Source of the DNA: Homarus americanus
Taxonomy: Eukaryota; Arthropoda; Malacostraca; Decapoda; Nephropidae
Assembly (NCBI RefSeq): GCF_018991925.1
Contig: NW_024737068.1
Span: 8,265,613-8,329,612 of the forward strand
DNA: 64,000 bases
Direction of reading: 5' to 3'
Numbering within the stretch: the first letter of the stretch is position 1; every line of letters starts with the position of its first letter. Shown here one piece after another: positions 12,502 through 25,846 of the stretch. The notes beneath the pieces are model-generated. The model saw only the letters and a list, made by a program, of their open reading frames with translations, was not told the DNA's origin and made no database searches. The position numbers and the translations under genes are program-made.

Positions 12502-13118
12502 AATGTACCCTCCAGGCTCTGTCACTCGCCAGTATGATTTATTGCCAGCGATTTACATTCAGAACAGGCAAACCTTCGCACCCCCACACTTTCATATGTA
12601 ATTAGGACATAAGTGTAGAAAATTTTCATTAATTATCCGCTGATTTGACTGTAATGCTTTTGAGAACTATCCTAGCGGGGGGGAGACACCCAGGCTGTCC
12701 TCACTGTCCTCCACACCCCACCACCCCTCCCCTTGTGTTCCAGTCCACGTCATCGAACCAGGAAAACTTGGTTGGTCGATCCCCTCATTACCGATGGCTT
12801 ACTCCTTGTTTAACTACCTCGAAATGACTGGGAAAGGAAGGTAGAGTCGAGCTAAATTGTGGGGAATAATAGGGTGTATTACCATTGAGCTGATGGCTAT
12901 TACAGTCACAGTAAGAACTCACACCAGCAGTCAGAATTCGCCATCAAATTGGAAACCTTTAAATTGGATTATAATCTTGTCTCCTGTGTATACGAAGAGG
13001 TGGAGTCAACCTTTGTATATCCCGACGTCTAAAGGATGGTGTCATAAATGGGAGAATTATGTATTGTGAAATATAATGAGATTTGTTGTCTAAGATGGAT
13101 TAAAAAAATGGAATATTA
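12502..13118. other. Unique sequence, no gene seen
   Basis: Base-balanced in places (12,660-12,860), but every frame is interrupted and no splice-bounded open frame stands out. Confidence 0.5.
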
Positions 13119-13275
13119 TCATTAGTAGTAGTAGAAGTGGAGGTGGTAGTGATAGTGGTGGTAGTGGTAGGGTAGTGTTGGTAGTGGTGGGAGAGTGGTA
13201 GTGGTAGTAATGGTAAGGGTGGTAGTGATTGGATAATAGTAGTAGTAGTAGTAGTGTTAATGGCGAATGGTAATA
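13119..13275. repeat. TAG/TGG trinucleotide-derived tract
   Basis: Imperfect gtagtagtggtagtgg words, ending in a purer (TAG)n at about 13,235-13,252. Confidence 0.9.
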
Positions 13276-14517
13276 ACAACACTCCATTGAAAATTATACA
13301 CTGATCTATAATTCTAAGTCCTGGGAGTATCAAATAATCTGGCCTCAATAACCAACATAAAAAATGTACTTTGGCTTAGTGAGCGTCACACCACCATGAC
13401 GGCTTGTTGACGCCATAAAGTGTCTCATCTTAAAGTACCTGAGATTACCAAGGATATATTAGTCAAGCGGGTCTTTGTAATCACAGGTTTACGTGTACTT
13501 ACAACTAAAAGTACTCTCCTCATGAATACAAGTGTACTTATAACTAATTATGTAATCTTTCAAAACTGTAAGTGATGATGATAATAGTACTCACCTATAT
13601 ATGGACTAGAAGATTGTACTCATAATTATAATAGTACTCACAGCTATAAGGTATTTTTCCTTCGTGTCCTCCCCTCACCCCTCCCCCCCAAACCAAAAAA
13701 AAAAACATGTCCTAAGATTGTGTTTTTGTCCCAAGAAGAAACTGGAATCATGCGATGAATGAGAGGATACTGACACTACTGTACATGATGTTAGAATGAT
13801 ATTAAAATTTATATCAAACTTATGGTAAAATTTATGCCCCAAAATATGCCCCCCCCCCCCAAATACCCCCAAAAATATATATTCGTCCAAAAACTATATA
13901 TAACTTTGAATTTCATTAATATAAAAATAGTAAGTCATTTAGTGCAGCAAAACACAAAGATTTAAAAGATGGATAAACTACTGAACTTTTATTAGCAATT
14001 TGACTGTACTTCAATATGTACAGTCGCCTCCATTTATGGCTGGTGAGAGAAAGAGCAATAGGAGAGAAAAGGGAGATGGAGAGAAACTGAAAAATAGAAA
14101 GAAAGACAAAAAAAGAGAGATAGAAAGAAAGAGATTGTAACATAGACAGACACACAAACACACGGAGACAAGGATAGAAAAAATAACGACAAAAAGAGAT
14201 CGACAAGAAAACACGGAAGAAGAGAATAAAGAAGAATAAACTCAACAACACACTGATGATAAAGGAAGTGTTTAGGTCATAAGAGAAGAACACAAATAGC
14301 AGAGAATGATGAGGAAAAAAGATAGGAAGAGAGATAAGACAGATTACGAAGGTGTTTAGAAAATGGAATGACGGAAGGAGGAAGAAGGAATGGATGAAAA
14401 AGACACAGCAATAACACGATACACAAAAGAAGAGGAAGAACTCTGTATACGAAGTGGTGGGAGATTACTCATAGGTGTTAGTGATGTGGGAAGTGGTGAA
14501 GTATTTGGACATATTTT
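13276..14517. other. AT-rich and purine-rich sequence, no gene seen
   Basis: Contains a poly-C run at 13,849-13,860 and an A/G-rich stretch from about 14,040 to 14,440. Phe/Ser-rich minus-strand frames come from its lack of stops. Confidence 0.6.
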
Positions 14518-14684
14518 CCGTCTTCTTGTTCTTATTCTTCTTTGTCTTGTTCTTCTTATTCTTGTTCTTCTTATTCTTGTTCTTGGTCTTGTTCTTCTTT
14601 GTCTTGTTCTTGTTTTTGTTCTTCTTATTCTTGTTCTTGTTCTTCTTCTTCTCTTTCTCAGTTTTTCTCTCGTTTTTCTTCCAC

Positions 14685-14725
<41 letters not shown>

Positions 14726-15000
14726 TTTTTTCCCTCTATCTTCTTTTTCCTATCTCCCTCATTCCTCTTCTTTTTCCTCTCTTCTTTTCTTATCTCTCAT
14801 TTCTCCACCTTCACCGATTCTCTCTTTCTCTCTCTTTCTGTCTGCTTCCATTCTCATTTCCTCTCTTCCTTCATCCCTTATCTATCTTCCCCCCCCTCTT
14901 CACCCCCCCTTCCTCACACCTCTTTTTTCCCTCTCTTCCTCACCTCTTTCCCCTCCCCCACCCCCACCCCCCTCCTCTGGCCTACCTCCACCTTTTCCCA
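14518..15000. repeat. Pyrimidine-rich block (TTCTTG, TC and TCCC parts)
   Basis: A gttcttcttattctt-type repeat (14,520-14,660), a (TC)n run (14,690-14,722) and C/T-rich sequence up to 15,000. The three long overlapping plus frames (163-215 codons) are shadows of this composition. Confidence 0.9.
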
Positions 15001-15134
15001 TCTTGTCCTTATAACATTACCACAGGCCCATAATTAATTAGTCAGTGAGGTGGCGTGTGTGGTGAGGTAAGGGGGGGAAAGAATGAAGGAGGGGGGAGAG
15101 GGAAGGAGGAAGGGGGTTAGGGAGAGGGAGGAAG

Positions 15135-15350
15135 GATGTGACCCCTACTGTGTCTTCCTTACCCCCTATGGAGGAGGAAAGGGGTGGGAATGATCTCTAG
15201 TTTGTTCTCTTTAGCCCTTAGGGAAAAGTAAAAGGGGAGGTATTGACCCCTTAAGGAAGAGAATAAAGATGAATGACCCTTAGTGTGTCCTCTTTACCCC
15301 TTTAAGAAAGAGTAAAGGGGGAGGGAGCGACCCCTTAGTGTACCCCCTGT
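15135..15350. repeat. Degenerate minisatellite, about 60-65 bp
   Basis: Three to four copies of a unit running from gaccccttagtgtgtcct through tttaccccttaagga to gagtaaaggggaggga. Confidence 0.6.
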
Positions 15351-15409
15351 AACACACCCTGGGAGAGGACGGCCTTAGACATTTAATGGTGATAATGGAA
15401 GTGACAGAG

Positions 15410-15803
15410 AGCAGTGAGAAGGACAGGAAACCACAAGAGATAGGGAGAGGGAGGGGGAGAGAAGAAGAGGAGAGGTGAGAAGGAGGAGGAAAGAGTGGGG
15501 AGGGAGGTGGGTGAGGAAAAGAGGGAGGGTGTAGGAAAGGAGGTGGGTAAGGAAAGGAGGGAGGAAGGGAGTGACGGAGGGGGAGGGTGGGGGTGAAGAA
15601 AGGAGGGAAGAGGGAGGGGGAGGGGGAGGGAGGGAGGAGGGAGGAGGGAGGGAGGGAGGGAGGAAGGAGGGAGGGAGGGAGGGAGGGGAGGGATGGAGGG
15701 AGGGAGGGAGGGAGGAGGGAGGAGGAGGGAGGGAGGGAGGGTGAAGAAAGGAGGGAAGGAGGGAGGGAGGGAGGGAGGGAGGGAGGGAGGGAGGAAGGAA
15801 GGC
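15410..15803. repeat. GGGA/GGA purine tract
   Basis: Nearly pure purine on the plus strand, dominated by gagggagg units. The 152-178-codon Pro/Ser-rich minus frames are artefacts. Confidence 0.95.
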
Positions 15804-16179
15804 TCTTGATCACCACTAGACATGCAAGCTACGAAGGTCAACGTCTCAAGAAGGAGAGGAAGAGAAAGACAGGACGAGAATTAATAACACAGTGAATGAT
15901 GAAACAGATAAGACGAGAGACAGAACGAGGAGACGCAAATTTATGAATAAAGGAGAAAGAAAAACGAGGAGAATTATTGTTATTGTTTCAGCCTTAGATA
16001 CATTGACTACCAGGGATCTTTATAGGGGTCCTTAGCCGTCTCGCATTGGGTCTTGGTTTCTGCACAAGACTAGAGTTTGGGGAATTGTTAAAGATATCCT
16101 CCTATTTCTCTCTTCCTGCTACTTCATCCTCCTCCTCTCTCATCTGACAATACACTACTGCACATCCCTTATGGTCGCT
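15804..16179. other. Unique sequence upstream of a LINE relic
   Basis: No gene seen. It may include decayed 5' sequence of the retroelement that follows, but no motif survives. Confidence 0.5.
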
Positions 16180-17260
16180 GCATGAAGTATTAGGACCTTA
16201 TCGACACACACGAGCGCCTCATGACGCTCCGAGACCATCCGAATGACTTGTGTGGCACCTCCTTCATTAGCACATGATTCCCGACGCTAGAAGCACAGGA
16301 TAACATCAAGGAGGCTTTTATGCTGACCTTGATAGAGAGTTGACCTGTAACCCCAGAGAAGGTAAGGTTGTGCTCCTTGGTGACTTCAATACCAGAGTTG
16401 GCAGAGATGCTGACTTATGGCAGGGAACCATAGGAGGAAACGGAGTAGACAAGTGTAATCCTCCTCAGCAAGTGTGCTGCAGACAACCTCACTATCATCA
16501 TCACCTTGTTTAGGCAGGCCGACAAGTTCAAGGCTTCGTGGCAACACCCATGACCCAAACATTGGTATCTCATTGACTACAACATTGTCAGAGAAAGAGA
16601 TCACCGAAATGTCCTCTTCATCAGAGCCATGCGTGGCCCAGACCACTGTGACACAGATCATCGGCTCATCAGAGCAAAAACTTTCTCATCACGTTGCCCC
16701 AAAATGACTTGAGCATCAGGAGAAGTATATTTTCAAGGGGCATCTCCAGGACAGACTGCTGAACACACCGTCATCTGGCGACTCGGATGTTAGTTCCCAA
16801 TGGGATCCCCTCAAGGCCGTCATCACGAAGACCTGCAGCGAGACCCTTAGCCAGTCCAGAAAAAAACAAATATCAAAATTGATCTGGAAGTCCAGTTACA
16901 CATCTGTAACAAATGTACTGCCTTCAGTGACTGGAAAATAACCTTCAGTCTCAGACCAACGCTTATGCTTTTCCTCAGCTCAAACTTTTTGGGATGAAGA
17001 ACAAGCAGTGAACAATGAAAGCACGTGGACCACAAAGCTTGCAGACTGATACCAGACTCACGAGCTTTTTATTTTAACCAAAGCGTTGTCCCCCATCGCT
17101 GGTCTGATAGTAATATACTGTCAAAACGGCATCATCCCTCAGCACTGGAAAGAGCACTACCATTCTCTATTCAACGGAGACAGTGGCGTAGAAGTCCAAA
17201 TTACCTAACGGGGTCCTTCACCGCCCGGAGCTGCTATCAATTAGGCGTAGAATAACAATG
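16180..17260 (+). mobile_element. Decayed non-LTR retrotransposon: endonuclease and linker
   Basis: Translating across frameshifts recovers an APE-type endonuclease. In order: ERLMTLRLP (from about 16,211); a run including KVVLLGDFNTRVGRD and GGNGVDKCN (16,355-16,465), where GDFN carries catalytic residues; then in another frame KCAADNLTIII, LFRQADKFKASWQHP and HWYLIDYNIVRERDHRN; and TDHRLIRAK (about 16,650-16,680), where DH is the catalytic end of the domain. Downstream EKYIFKGHLQDRLL and WKEHYHSLFNGDSGV fit the linker that precedes reverse transcriptase in such elements. This arrangement is known from elements often annotated 'craniofacial development protein 2-like'. No reverse-transcriptase core follows. 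Several frameshifts and stops make it a dead copy. The clade (RTE-like or another) is not resolved. Confidence 0.85.
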
Positions 17261-17579
17261 TCACAAGATATAATGGAATCCCAGCAATCAACCTGAAGTA
17301 TATAAAGTGCGGGTGCTCCTTCTGACCAGCCGTTTCCGTTATATCCTGGAGAATATATGAGAACATGGGAGACATTTTAAATACAGACACATTAACCCCT
17401 TAGAAGGCAGCTCCACACTTTATTCAGGCTGATAGAAACTCCCTGGCCATCTAAAGGGCTAGAAAACCCAACAACTGAGATGCACAAACACAAGCACCAG
17501 CACACAAAAACACACAAACAAAAAGAAGAGTATGTGAGAGTGCAGAGGAGATGGTGAGTGACGCTGAAGAATAAAAAGA
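17261..17579. other. Unique sequence, no gene seen
   Basis: Follows the LINE relic without a recognisable reverse-transcriptase motif. Confidence 0.5.
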
Positions 17580-17785
17580 GCTTTGTGATGATGGAATGAA
17601 AGTATATAATGATGGGGCAAGAACGTGTCATGATGGGGAAAAAAGAGGATTAATGACCGGGGAAATCTGTATGATGATGGGGGAAGAACTGTATGGTGAT
17701 GGGGAAATTATGTATGACAATAGGACACAATTAAACATGGGGATGGGTAAACAATAGTGCATGATGACTGGGAAATGGGAGAGAG
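17580..17785. repeat. Degenerate gatgatgggg minisatellite
   Basis: About seven imperfect copies of a unit of roughly 29 bases containing tgatgatggggaa. Confidence 0.65.
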
Positions 17786-19141
17786 AGAGACAGAGATAGG
17801 GAAAAGAGTGAGAGATAACTGCACAATCTACCATATAAAACTAGGGAGGTGAACGAGAGAGAGAGAGAGAGAGGTGGAAGTGGGTGGAGGGAACAGACTC
17901 TCACTTAACCACTTATTTGGCTGATGACTCTAATACTGACGGATCGACGTTGAATTACCAGAAGGTGGGAAGAGAGTACTGCAGTGTGTGTGGGTGTGTA
18001 ATAGAGGAAGTCCATAGGTGAATGCCGGAATGAGAATTAAAACTTGTTTTTTGGAAGGAATGGCAAAACGATGTGATGGATTCTACCTTGTGACCATTGT
18101 ACCTAACCAACGCCTTCTGAAGAGTAACTAGACTGTTTGATATGATTCGAGTTTACAGAATAACACAGCTCATTATTATATGCACACCTGTAAACCGATC
18201 TAGGTAATATTAAGCCCATTTTAGTCCACTGCAACAGACGAAAACCTCACAATAAATAAACAGTGGAAGAACAGAGACTGCGACAAGAGAGAGAGCCGCA
18301 TATTGTACAAGGTGTCAGGGCTGCCAGCGAGAAACAAAGGGGTGTGTTTATTATTGAGCATTAAACACAAGGCAGGTGGGTGGGCGCAGTATGAACACGA
18401 CATTGATCCAACACAAAACTGAGGACGGTCACTAACTAAACGTTGGACTACACGGGAGACTTGCAGAAGGTAACTTAGTGTTTAAGGAAGAATATAGAAG
18501 TAACAGATATAATTGTGGATGCATAAGAAGTACTGAAAGATAACATATGTAATCATTATGTCGAGTATGTCACCGTTTTCAATTCCACTTTTTTTTTGTC
18601 CTTGTAAGTAAATAAGTGAATATTATTTTTTTTTTAAGTAAGACGCGACTTTTATTTTGTATATGGTTACATTCAGTACCTTTCTTTTATCGGTATTAAT
18701 TTCACTACAAGTAAATATGATGTTTCATTTTCTGTTGTTTTAAGTAAATAAATAAATCTAATTAGGTTTTCTAAGTAAGGTGAAACTTCCAATTTGTATA
18801 TCACCACTTTCACCAGTTTTCATTTACGACTTACACTTTCACCACTTGTAAGCATACCCCACTTTATTCTCTTATAAGTTAACACAAATCTAATTATCAA
18901 AGTAAATCAAGAGTTCTATTTTTCTAAGGTTATAATCCCTTTCACCAGCTTTCTCTAATTAACATTACTTTCACTACAGGTAAAATATTCTTGAAGGTAT
19001 AATTAATTTTACCTATGAGAGAAATAAGGTAGAACTAAACAAGGTCTTTCTTCCTTATATTGAATATGATTTTCCTAAATACACAGCCAGTCTTTGTAGC
19101 CTCGCATCAATCATGTTATAATTATCTTTACTCATGACACA
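17786..19141. other. Non-coding sequence with an old tandem repeat
   Basis: A short (GA)n lies at 17,854-17,872. From about 18,590 to 18,990, phrases such as ctttcactacaagtaaat and ctttcaccacttgtaag recur at irregular spacing, which suggests a very old tandem repeat. No gene seen. Confidence 0.5.
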
Positions 19142-19144
19142 GCT

Positions 19145-19199
<55 letters not shown>
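19142..19199. repeat. (TC)n microsatellite
   Basis: About 26 TC units from 19,147, then related tgtctctct words to about 19,300. Confidence 0.97.
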
Positions 19200-19202
<3 letters not shown>

Positions 19203-19359
19203 CTGTGTGTTCTCTGTCTCTCTATAAACATCTTTCCCCTATATCTCTATCTATAACTTCATATATCTCTCACTGTCTCTCTTTCTCTCCCTCCTTCTCT
19301 CTCTATCTACCCCCCCCCTCCCCTCCCTTCCCATCACACCACCAGCACCACCATCTACC

Positions 19360-19465
19360 TCGTTGACTCACATACGACAAGGTAATTATTCCTTGACGCA
19401 TGACACGTCGGCAACCGTTGTGCGTCCATGCGTCAGTGTGGCGGCCCCCCTAGGTATTAGACAAG

Positions 19466-19508
<43 letters not shown>

Positions 19509-19609
19509 ACAGGTGGAGCCAGGCGCTACGACGCAGTGTGGGGGGTTAGGAGGCGACAGAACTAGTTGTGTATAAAGAGGGTTGGGGGACAGACAGACAG
19601 ACAGACAGT
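19360..19609. other. Unique island with (GT)n and (CAGA)n
   Basis: Base-balanced DNA with (GT)n at 19,468-19,507 and (CAGA)n at 19,590-19,609. The 70-codon plus frame runs through the GT tract and is not a convincing gene. Confidence 0.6.
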
Positions 19610-19781
19610 TAAGAAGTGGAGAAGGTATTGAAAAATGTAGGGAAGAATACGGAAGGGGGTAAGGAATAAGGGGTGGAGAGGGAAAAGGGTGATAGAAGAA
19701 GAGGTTAAAGGGTGGTTCTCAATTAGGAGTGTAGATAATACAACTAATTGTTAGAAGGAAGTGTTTTAGCTCTCTTGATAG

Positions 19782-19860
19782 TTCTCTCTGTCTCTGTCTC
19801 TGTCTGTCTCTGTCTCTGTCTGTCTCTGTCTCTTTATCTCACTGTCTCTGTCTCTCTCAC
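19782..19860. repeat. TCTCTG repeat
   Basis: Imperfect ctctgtctctgtctg copies. Confidence 0.92.
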
Positions 19861-20261
19861 AGTATTAAATCATTTTATAAAACTGAAAACTACTCGGCAA
19901 AAACCACAAGTTCTTTGTCTTAGAAGATAATCATCTGACTGATATATCCTGCCAGTGTTCCATTCTAATTGTGAAGCTTGACGAGATATTATCCCGAATC
20001 TTCTAATCCATCTAACCAATCGTCTAATCCTGAAGAGATATTTACGGATCGTTACCTGGAAAAAAAATCGAAAAAAGACGAATAAATACGGAATTAAGCT
20101 AAATACTAATGACATAATAAGAACTAGTTACTTTTAGTGGCAGTCTCATGTCCAAGGCGATCCCACGAGATAGGTAAATACATATATAAGAATAAGACCG
20201 CACATATATTAATCACGGATGACATGAGGGTGTTTAGTGGTCTTAGATATGGTAGAAGAGG
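19861..20261. other. AT-rich sequence, no gene seen
   Basis: The 81-codon minus frame (19,870-20,115) has no recognisable domain. Confidence 0.55.
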
Positions 20262-20415
20262 TCATTATATGGGGTAGGTCTTTATGTAAGGGAGGTCTTT
20301 ATGTAAGAGAGATCTTTATGTTAGAGAGGTCTTTATAAAGAGGAGGTTTTTATATAAGGCAGGTCTTTAAATAAGGAAGGTCTTTGTATGGTCAGGTTTT
20401 TATATAGGAAATACC
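20262..20415. repeat. Degenerate ggtctttatgtaaggga repeat
   Basis: About eight imperfect copies of 17-20 bases. Confidence 0.8.
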
Positions 20416-21023
20416 ACCACCTAACAACGTATTTATCTCCGTGAATAAATATTTTTTTTTTACTGACCTCGTCGCTGATATGCTAATTTACCGAGGTCAC
20501 GTAAGGTCACAGGGCACTTCAGGGGTGTGTCAGCCTTCCTCTAGACACAAATCTATGTTTCTATATATCTATGTGTCATTAGTTCATGTGTTTCTATATG
20601 TTTAAGGTATTTTTTTGTTTTTTATACATATGAATATCTTTCTTTTATAGTATATGTATATGTATTAAAGACTCTCTATGTTTTCTATGTATCAGTGTCT
20701 TTTATTATGTGTCTGTGTTGAGTTGATATTTTATGTATCAATATTAATCTCTCTATATGTATTAAAGATAGTCTATGTATTCAATGTACTAGTGTCCCTT
20801 TTTTATATGTATCAGTGTCCCTATCTTATACTCCTATGTATTTATTAAGACTATGTACTCTAAGTCTCTGTGATATGCCATAATCAACCAGCCCGACAGA
20901 CAGGTAAAACAGTCCCTCACACCTGTTCCTTCTGCCCGACGGGATAACTCATACTCACCCCACCCCCCAGTCTTACATAAGCGATTCCTCTCCCCTGACC
21001 TATAAGATTCTTCGGCCCGGGCG
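20416..21023. other. Non-coding sequence with tatgtat/agtgtc phrases
   Basis: From 20,560 to 20,870, phrases such as tatgtattaaag and tatcagtgtc recur irregularly. No gene seen. Confidence 0.55.
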
Positions 21024-21182
21024 CTTGCTATCCCCCTCTCCCCTTCTCCTCCCTCTCTACCCTCCTATCCCCCTCCCTACCCTTCTACCTCCCCTCTTTC
21101 CCCTCTCTCAACCCCCCTGCTTCCCCCTTAACCCATTCCCACTAACCCTCCCTCTTCCTTTCTCCCCATTCCCCTTAAATCA
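21024..21182. repeat. C/T-rich tract
   Basis: Pyrimidine-rich plus strand (ccctccctac and cccttctcc words). The Pro/Leu frame here is compositional. Confidence 0.85.
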
Positions 21183-21363
21183 ACTCTCAAAAGCAGTTGC
21201 TGATTACTCCCAACAGATCATTTCCTCCCTGGCTCTAAATGGTTGGCTACAGGAAGTGTTCAGATACTTCTCTTTAGCTTCACTTTGCATGGTGTTTTTT
21301 TTTCCTTTGTAGTTATCATGCAATCTGGGTCACTTACTGAACCTGTGGATGATATTAGGGAAG

Positions 21364-21740
21364 ATGTTTTGATGATGAACAAGAACACGATGAACAAGAA
21401 CAAGAATACGATGACAAGAAGAACAAAAATAATTACAATTATAATAAGGTGAACAAGTAGAACAAGAATAATAAGAACACGAAGAACAGAATAATAATAA
21501 GAACAATATAAGAAACAGAAGAACAAAAATAGGAACAAGAAGAACAAGGTTGAACAAAATAAGAACAAGGACAATAAAAAGGTGAACAAGAAGAATAAGA
21601 TTAATAAGAACAAGAAGACCAAGGATAATACGAACAGGAACAAGTAGAAGAACAACAACAAAAAGAAGAACAACAACAAGTCAAAAAGAACAAGCGAAAA
21701 ACAAAAAGGAGAAATTATAATCGGAAAATGTGTTAAAGAA
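21364..21740. repeat. GAACAAGAA/AATAAGAACAAG repeat region
   Basis: Imperfect units of 9-15 bases built from aacaag, aagaac and aataat. The 225-codon minus frame spanning it is rich in Leu, Phe and Ile and is a repeat translation. Confidence 0.9.
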
Positions 21741-21892
21741 ATTATGAAGAAAAAAAGTAAAGGAAAAAAGAAATAAAAAGAAATTAAAAAATAAGGAATT
21801 AGCGCATAATAAATGAGAATTACCAGAGTAGACGATGAAAAAGTGGGAAATACAAAAAAACACAATAAAAGAAGAAAGTTATAAAGAATAAC

Positions 21893-21893
<1 letters not shown>

Positions 21894-21923
<30 letters not shown>
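21894..21923. repeat. (GA)n microsatellite
   Basis: About 14 GA units. Confidence 0.95.
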
Positions 21924-22559
21924 TACTTAGTAATCATGCTAAAGAAACATTATATTTATAACCAAATAAATAAGAATAGAGGAAGAGAAAGAAATATGGA
22001 AGAGAAAGATGTTATAAAGAAATATCATTACAAGGATTAACTGGGAAAGGAGGAAGATCGACCCCCCACCCCCAAAAAAGAAACTGAGATCATTTAATCA
22101 GACTATAGTAATCTTGGCGGTGGGACAGGAACCCTTCATAACAATGTAATTTGCACTACAGGGTGATGTGTCATGGGTATTCTCAAGGTGGGGTGAACTA
22201 GTCCACCTCCTCTCTCCCCCACCCCTCCCCACTCCTATCTCCCTCTCTCTCTCTCTATCGCCCCTCCCTCTCCACCCTTCTTCTCATTTCCTCACCAGCT
22301 CATTACCTAAACAAATTATATCTCGTAGGTAAATAATTCTCATACCATTATCATCACGCCATAATCTATGATGATTACAATGAAGATGACAATGGCTGCT
22401 CTCCCCGGAAACATATACTTAATTCGTCTATATTTCCTGTTTGCTGCACCTCACTGGTATACTCGTCGTCGTTGTCGTCGTCGTTGTCGTCGTCGTCGTC
22501 TTCTTCCTCCTTCTCCTCATACAAAAAAAACAACAAATCCCAAAAAAGAAAAAGAAAAA
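21924..22559. other. Unique sequence with a short TCG/TCC tract
   Basis: A gtcgtcgttgtcgtcg tract lies at 22,462-22,512. C-rich words occupy 22,200-22,280. No gene seen. Confidence 0.55.
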
Positions 22560-23345
22560 AAGTTGGCGTCCGCTAAATGGCACTAAATTATCCACAATGG
22601 TCGTCAAATACTACCATCGGCCGCCACGCAAGACTTAATCATCTCGGAAGCGCAGCAAAAATTTCCAGCCGCATGTCTGAAGTCGTAAATTAAATGATGA
22701 GGTAGAATTTTCTCTGTCCGATTATCAGGGCGGCCGTAAGTGATGGCTGGGGAGGTGGACTGATATCCACAACATCCGGACGCTGCTGGGAGCCTCCGAG
22801 GATCATAGATAAAAGGATTCAATCCCTTGTACCCAGCAATCAGGGTGTTGATTCAGGGAGTCCTCACAACATGTATTAGAGCGGGGCTAACTCGGCCCTT
22901 GGAAACGAATGATCAATAAACATCAAGTTATTCTCGGCCAGGTGGTCCTCGTGTAGGTCGCCGAGATGGCATCTACAGCCTGCCGACACCTGTGGGCAGG
23001 TTAGGGTGAAGATCTCCCTGAGTCACTGTTAGATATTTTCCTTATGTTTTAGTGCGGGGTGGAGCGCTCGTGAAGACCTGCAAAGTGAACCTCATTAATC
23101 CAGACTCAAGATAATATAACCCAAATTTATTACCGAGAATGAATGGAAGTTGGTCGAGATGAATTACTGATGAATACTCGCTGTAGTTGTGAAGTACCAA
23201 AGATGTGAAGCATGAGGGTAGGAAGGTAACAGGTGAGGTAAGCGGTAATTAGGTATAACACAGTAGGTAGGTGGACGTGTGTCAGGTGTCCACGCCAACA
23301 CTACCCTTGGACCTACCCTCAGCATGCTTCCTCTGCCTCGGTATT
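22560..23345. other. Repeat-free island, candidate regulatory DNA
   Basis: Nearly 800 bases of base-balanced sequence without microsatellites or long open frames, unusual in this window. It contains motifs typical of developmental enhancers: gtcgtaaatta (22,682-22,692), forkhead-like tcaataaaca (22,912-22,921), and E-box caggtg and cacctg words near 22,940 and 22,990. Such motifs occur by chance, so function is inference. Confidence 0.3.
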
Positions 23346-23796
23346 ACAGTGTTCTGGCGGTGGGGTGGTGCTCAAGAATAGTCGCTTGAGAACTGAAGTG
23401 AGATTCGAAATTATATGGATTAAAAAATAAATAAATACGTAGATAAATAAATGAAATCTATGTTTCTTTTTCATTTCCTTTGACTATTATTTTTTTATCA
23501 ATAGTAATAGTGTCAGTAAGAGTAGTAATATTGTTAACAGGAGCAGTAATATCAAGTACAAAATGGCGACTCATGAAGTGAAAACAACAAGCTCTGATCT
23601 GGCCTGTCCTTTTTGAACACTAAGGACAAACATTATGTAAGATTAAGAACAAGAGATCAGTTACGGCAGAAACACACACGCACGCACTCACGCACGCACG
23701 CACGCCTCCTAGATGACTGTAAGAGATGAAAAATCCTCTATGAAAAATGAGCAAAGACCACATTCCAAGTCTAACAAAATGCATATGGAGATAAGA
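23346..23796. other. AT-rich sequence with a short ACGC tract
   Basis: An acgcacgc-type run lies at 23,672-23,705. No gene seen. Confidence 0.6.
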
Positions 23797-24160
23797 TCAA
23801 ACAAGTAATGTCAGGAGGCAGTAAAAAGTGACACAACAGAGCAGGTAAGACGACTCTGATCGTGTTAGATATATATCCAGAGTGAACATTTTCAATTTCC
23901 ACGACACTGTGGCTTGGCGCTGGGCCGTAAAGGAGCTAATGAGATGATCACTGGAGGATGAGGTCTGGTGAAGTGAGCAGCGGGCGTTACAGATGGCGGG
24001 GCGTGATAGGGTATTAAACCCCATCCTCATGTGCGGTAATGAGACATGGGGGTAAAATGACTGTCTTAAAACTCGAGTGATAGCGACCACGACGAGCTTT
24101 TCCTGTCGGTAGCCGCGGCGTCAACTGATTGGTGGAGGAGTGACATATGAGGTGAGGAGT
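23797..24160. other. Second repeat-poor island
   Basis: Base-balanced. The minus strand has a 97-codon open frame (23,797-24,090) with no recognisable domain. TAATGAG words lie near 23,937 and 24,037. The right edge (24,125-24,152) carries a word that recurs at 55,463-55,491. Coding and regulatory readings are both open. Confidence 0.3.
24125..24152. other. Shared ctgattggtgga...tgacatat word, copy 1
   Basis: Begins ctgattggtggaggagtgac and continues with atatgagg. A near match with one indel and a few substitutions is at 55,463-55,491. It contains a reverse CCAAT box (attgg). Confidence 0.45.
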
Positions 24161-24444
24161 GGAGGTTAGTAGGGAGGAGTGGTGAGGGGTGTAGGGGGGG
24201 GGGTGCCTCCAGTATCAGCGGACACCATGTAATTTACAGCAAGTACAAGATCCTACAGTGTCTGCATGAGGTTCTGCTTTGCTACAACAACTTAATATGA
24301 AACATGACGTCAAGGTATTCATTTGTCACAGGGAAACACATGTGATACGTCATGCACAGATTAATAGAAGCAATTTTTCCTAATTGACTTTCACCTTTGT
24401 GCATTATTGCTAAGATGGAAACACTGCTAAGATCTTGACTCCTT

Positions 24445-25493
<1,049 letters not shown>

Positions 25494-25846
25494 CCCATCT
25501 ATGTATCAACCCCCCATCTATGTATCAACCCCTCATCTATGTATCAACCCCCCATCTATGTATCAACATCTATGTATCAACCCCCCATCTATGTATCAAC
25601 CCCCATCTATGTATCAACCCCATCTATGTATCAACCCCCCATCTATGTATCAACCATCATCCCCCATCTATCAACCCCCCATCTATATCAAATCTATGTA
25701 TCAACCCATCTATGTATATGTATCAACCCCCATCTATGTATCAACCCCCATCTATGTATCAACCCCATCAATCCCCCCATCTATGTATCAACCCCCCATC
25801 TATGTATCAACCCCCCATCTATGTATCAACCCCCCTTCCCCCCATA
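25494..25846. repeat. About 19-bp minisatellite, catctatgtatcaacccc
   Basis: Some 17-18 copies of catctatgtatcaacccc with a variable C run. Several copies are shortened. The Tyr/Pro-rich plus frames are artefacts. Confidence 0.96.
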
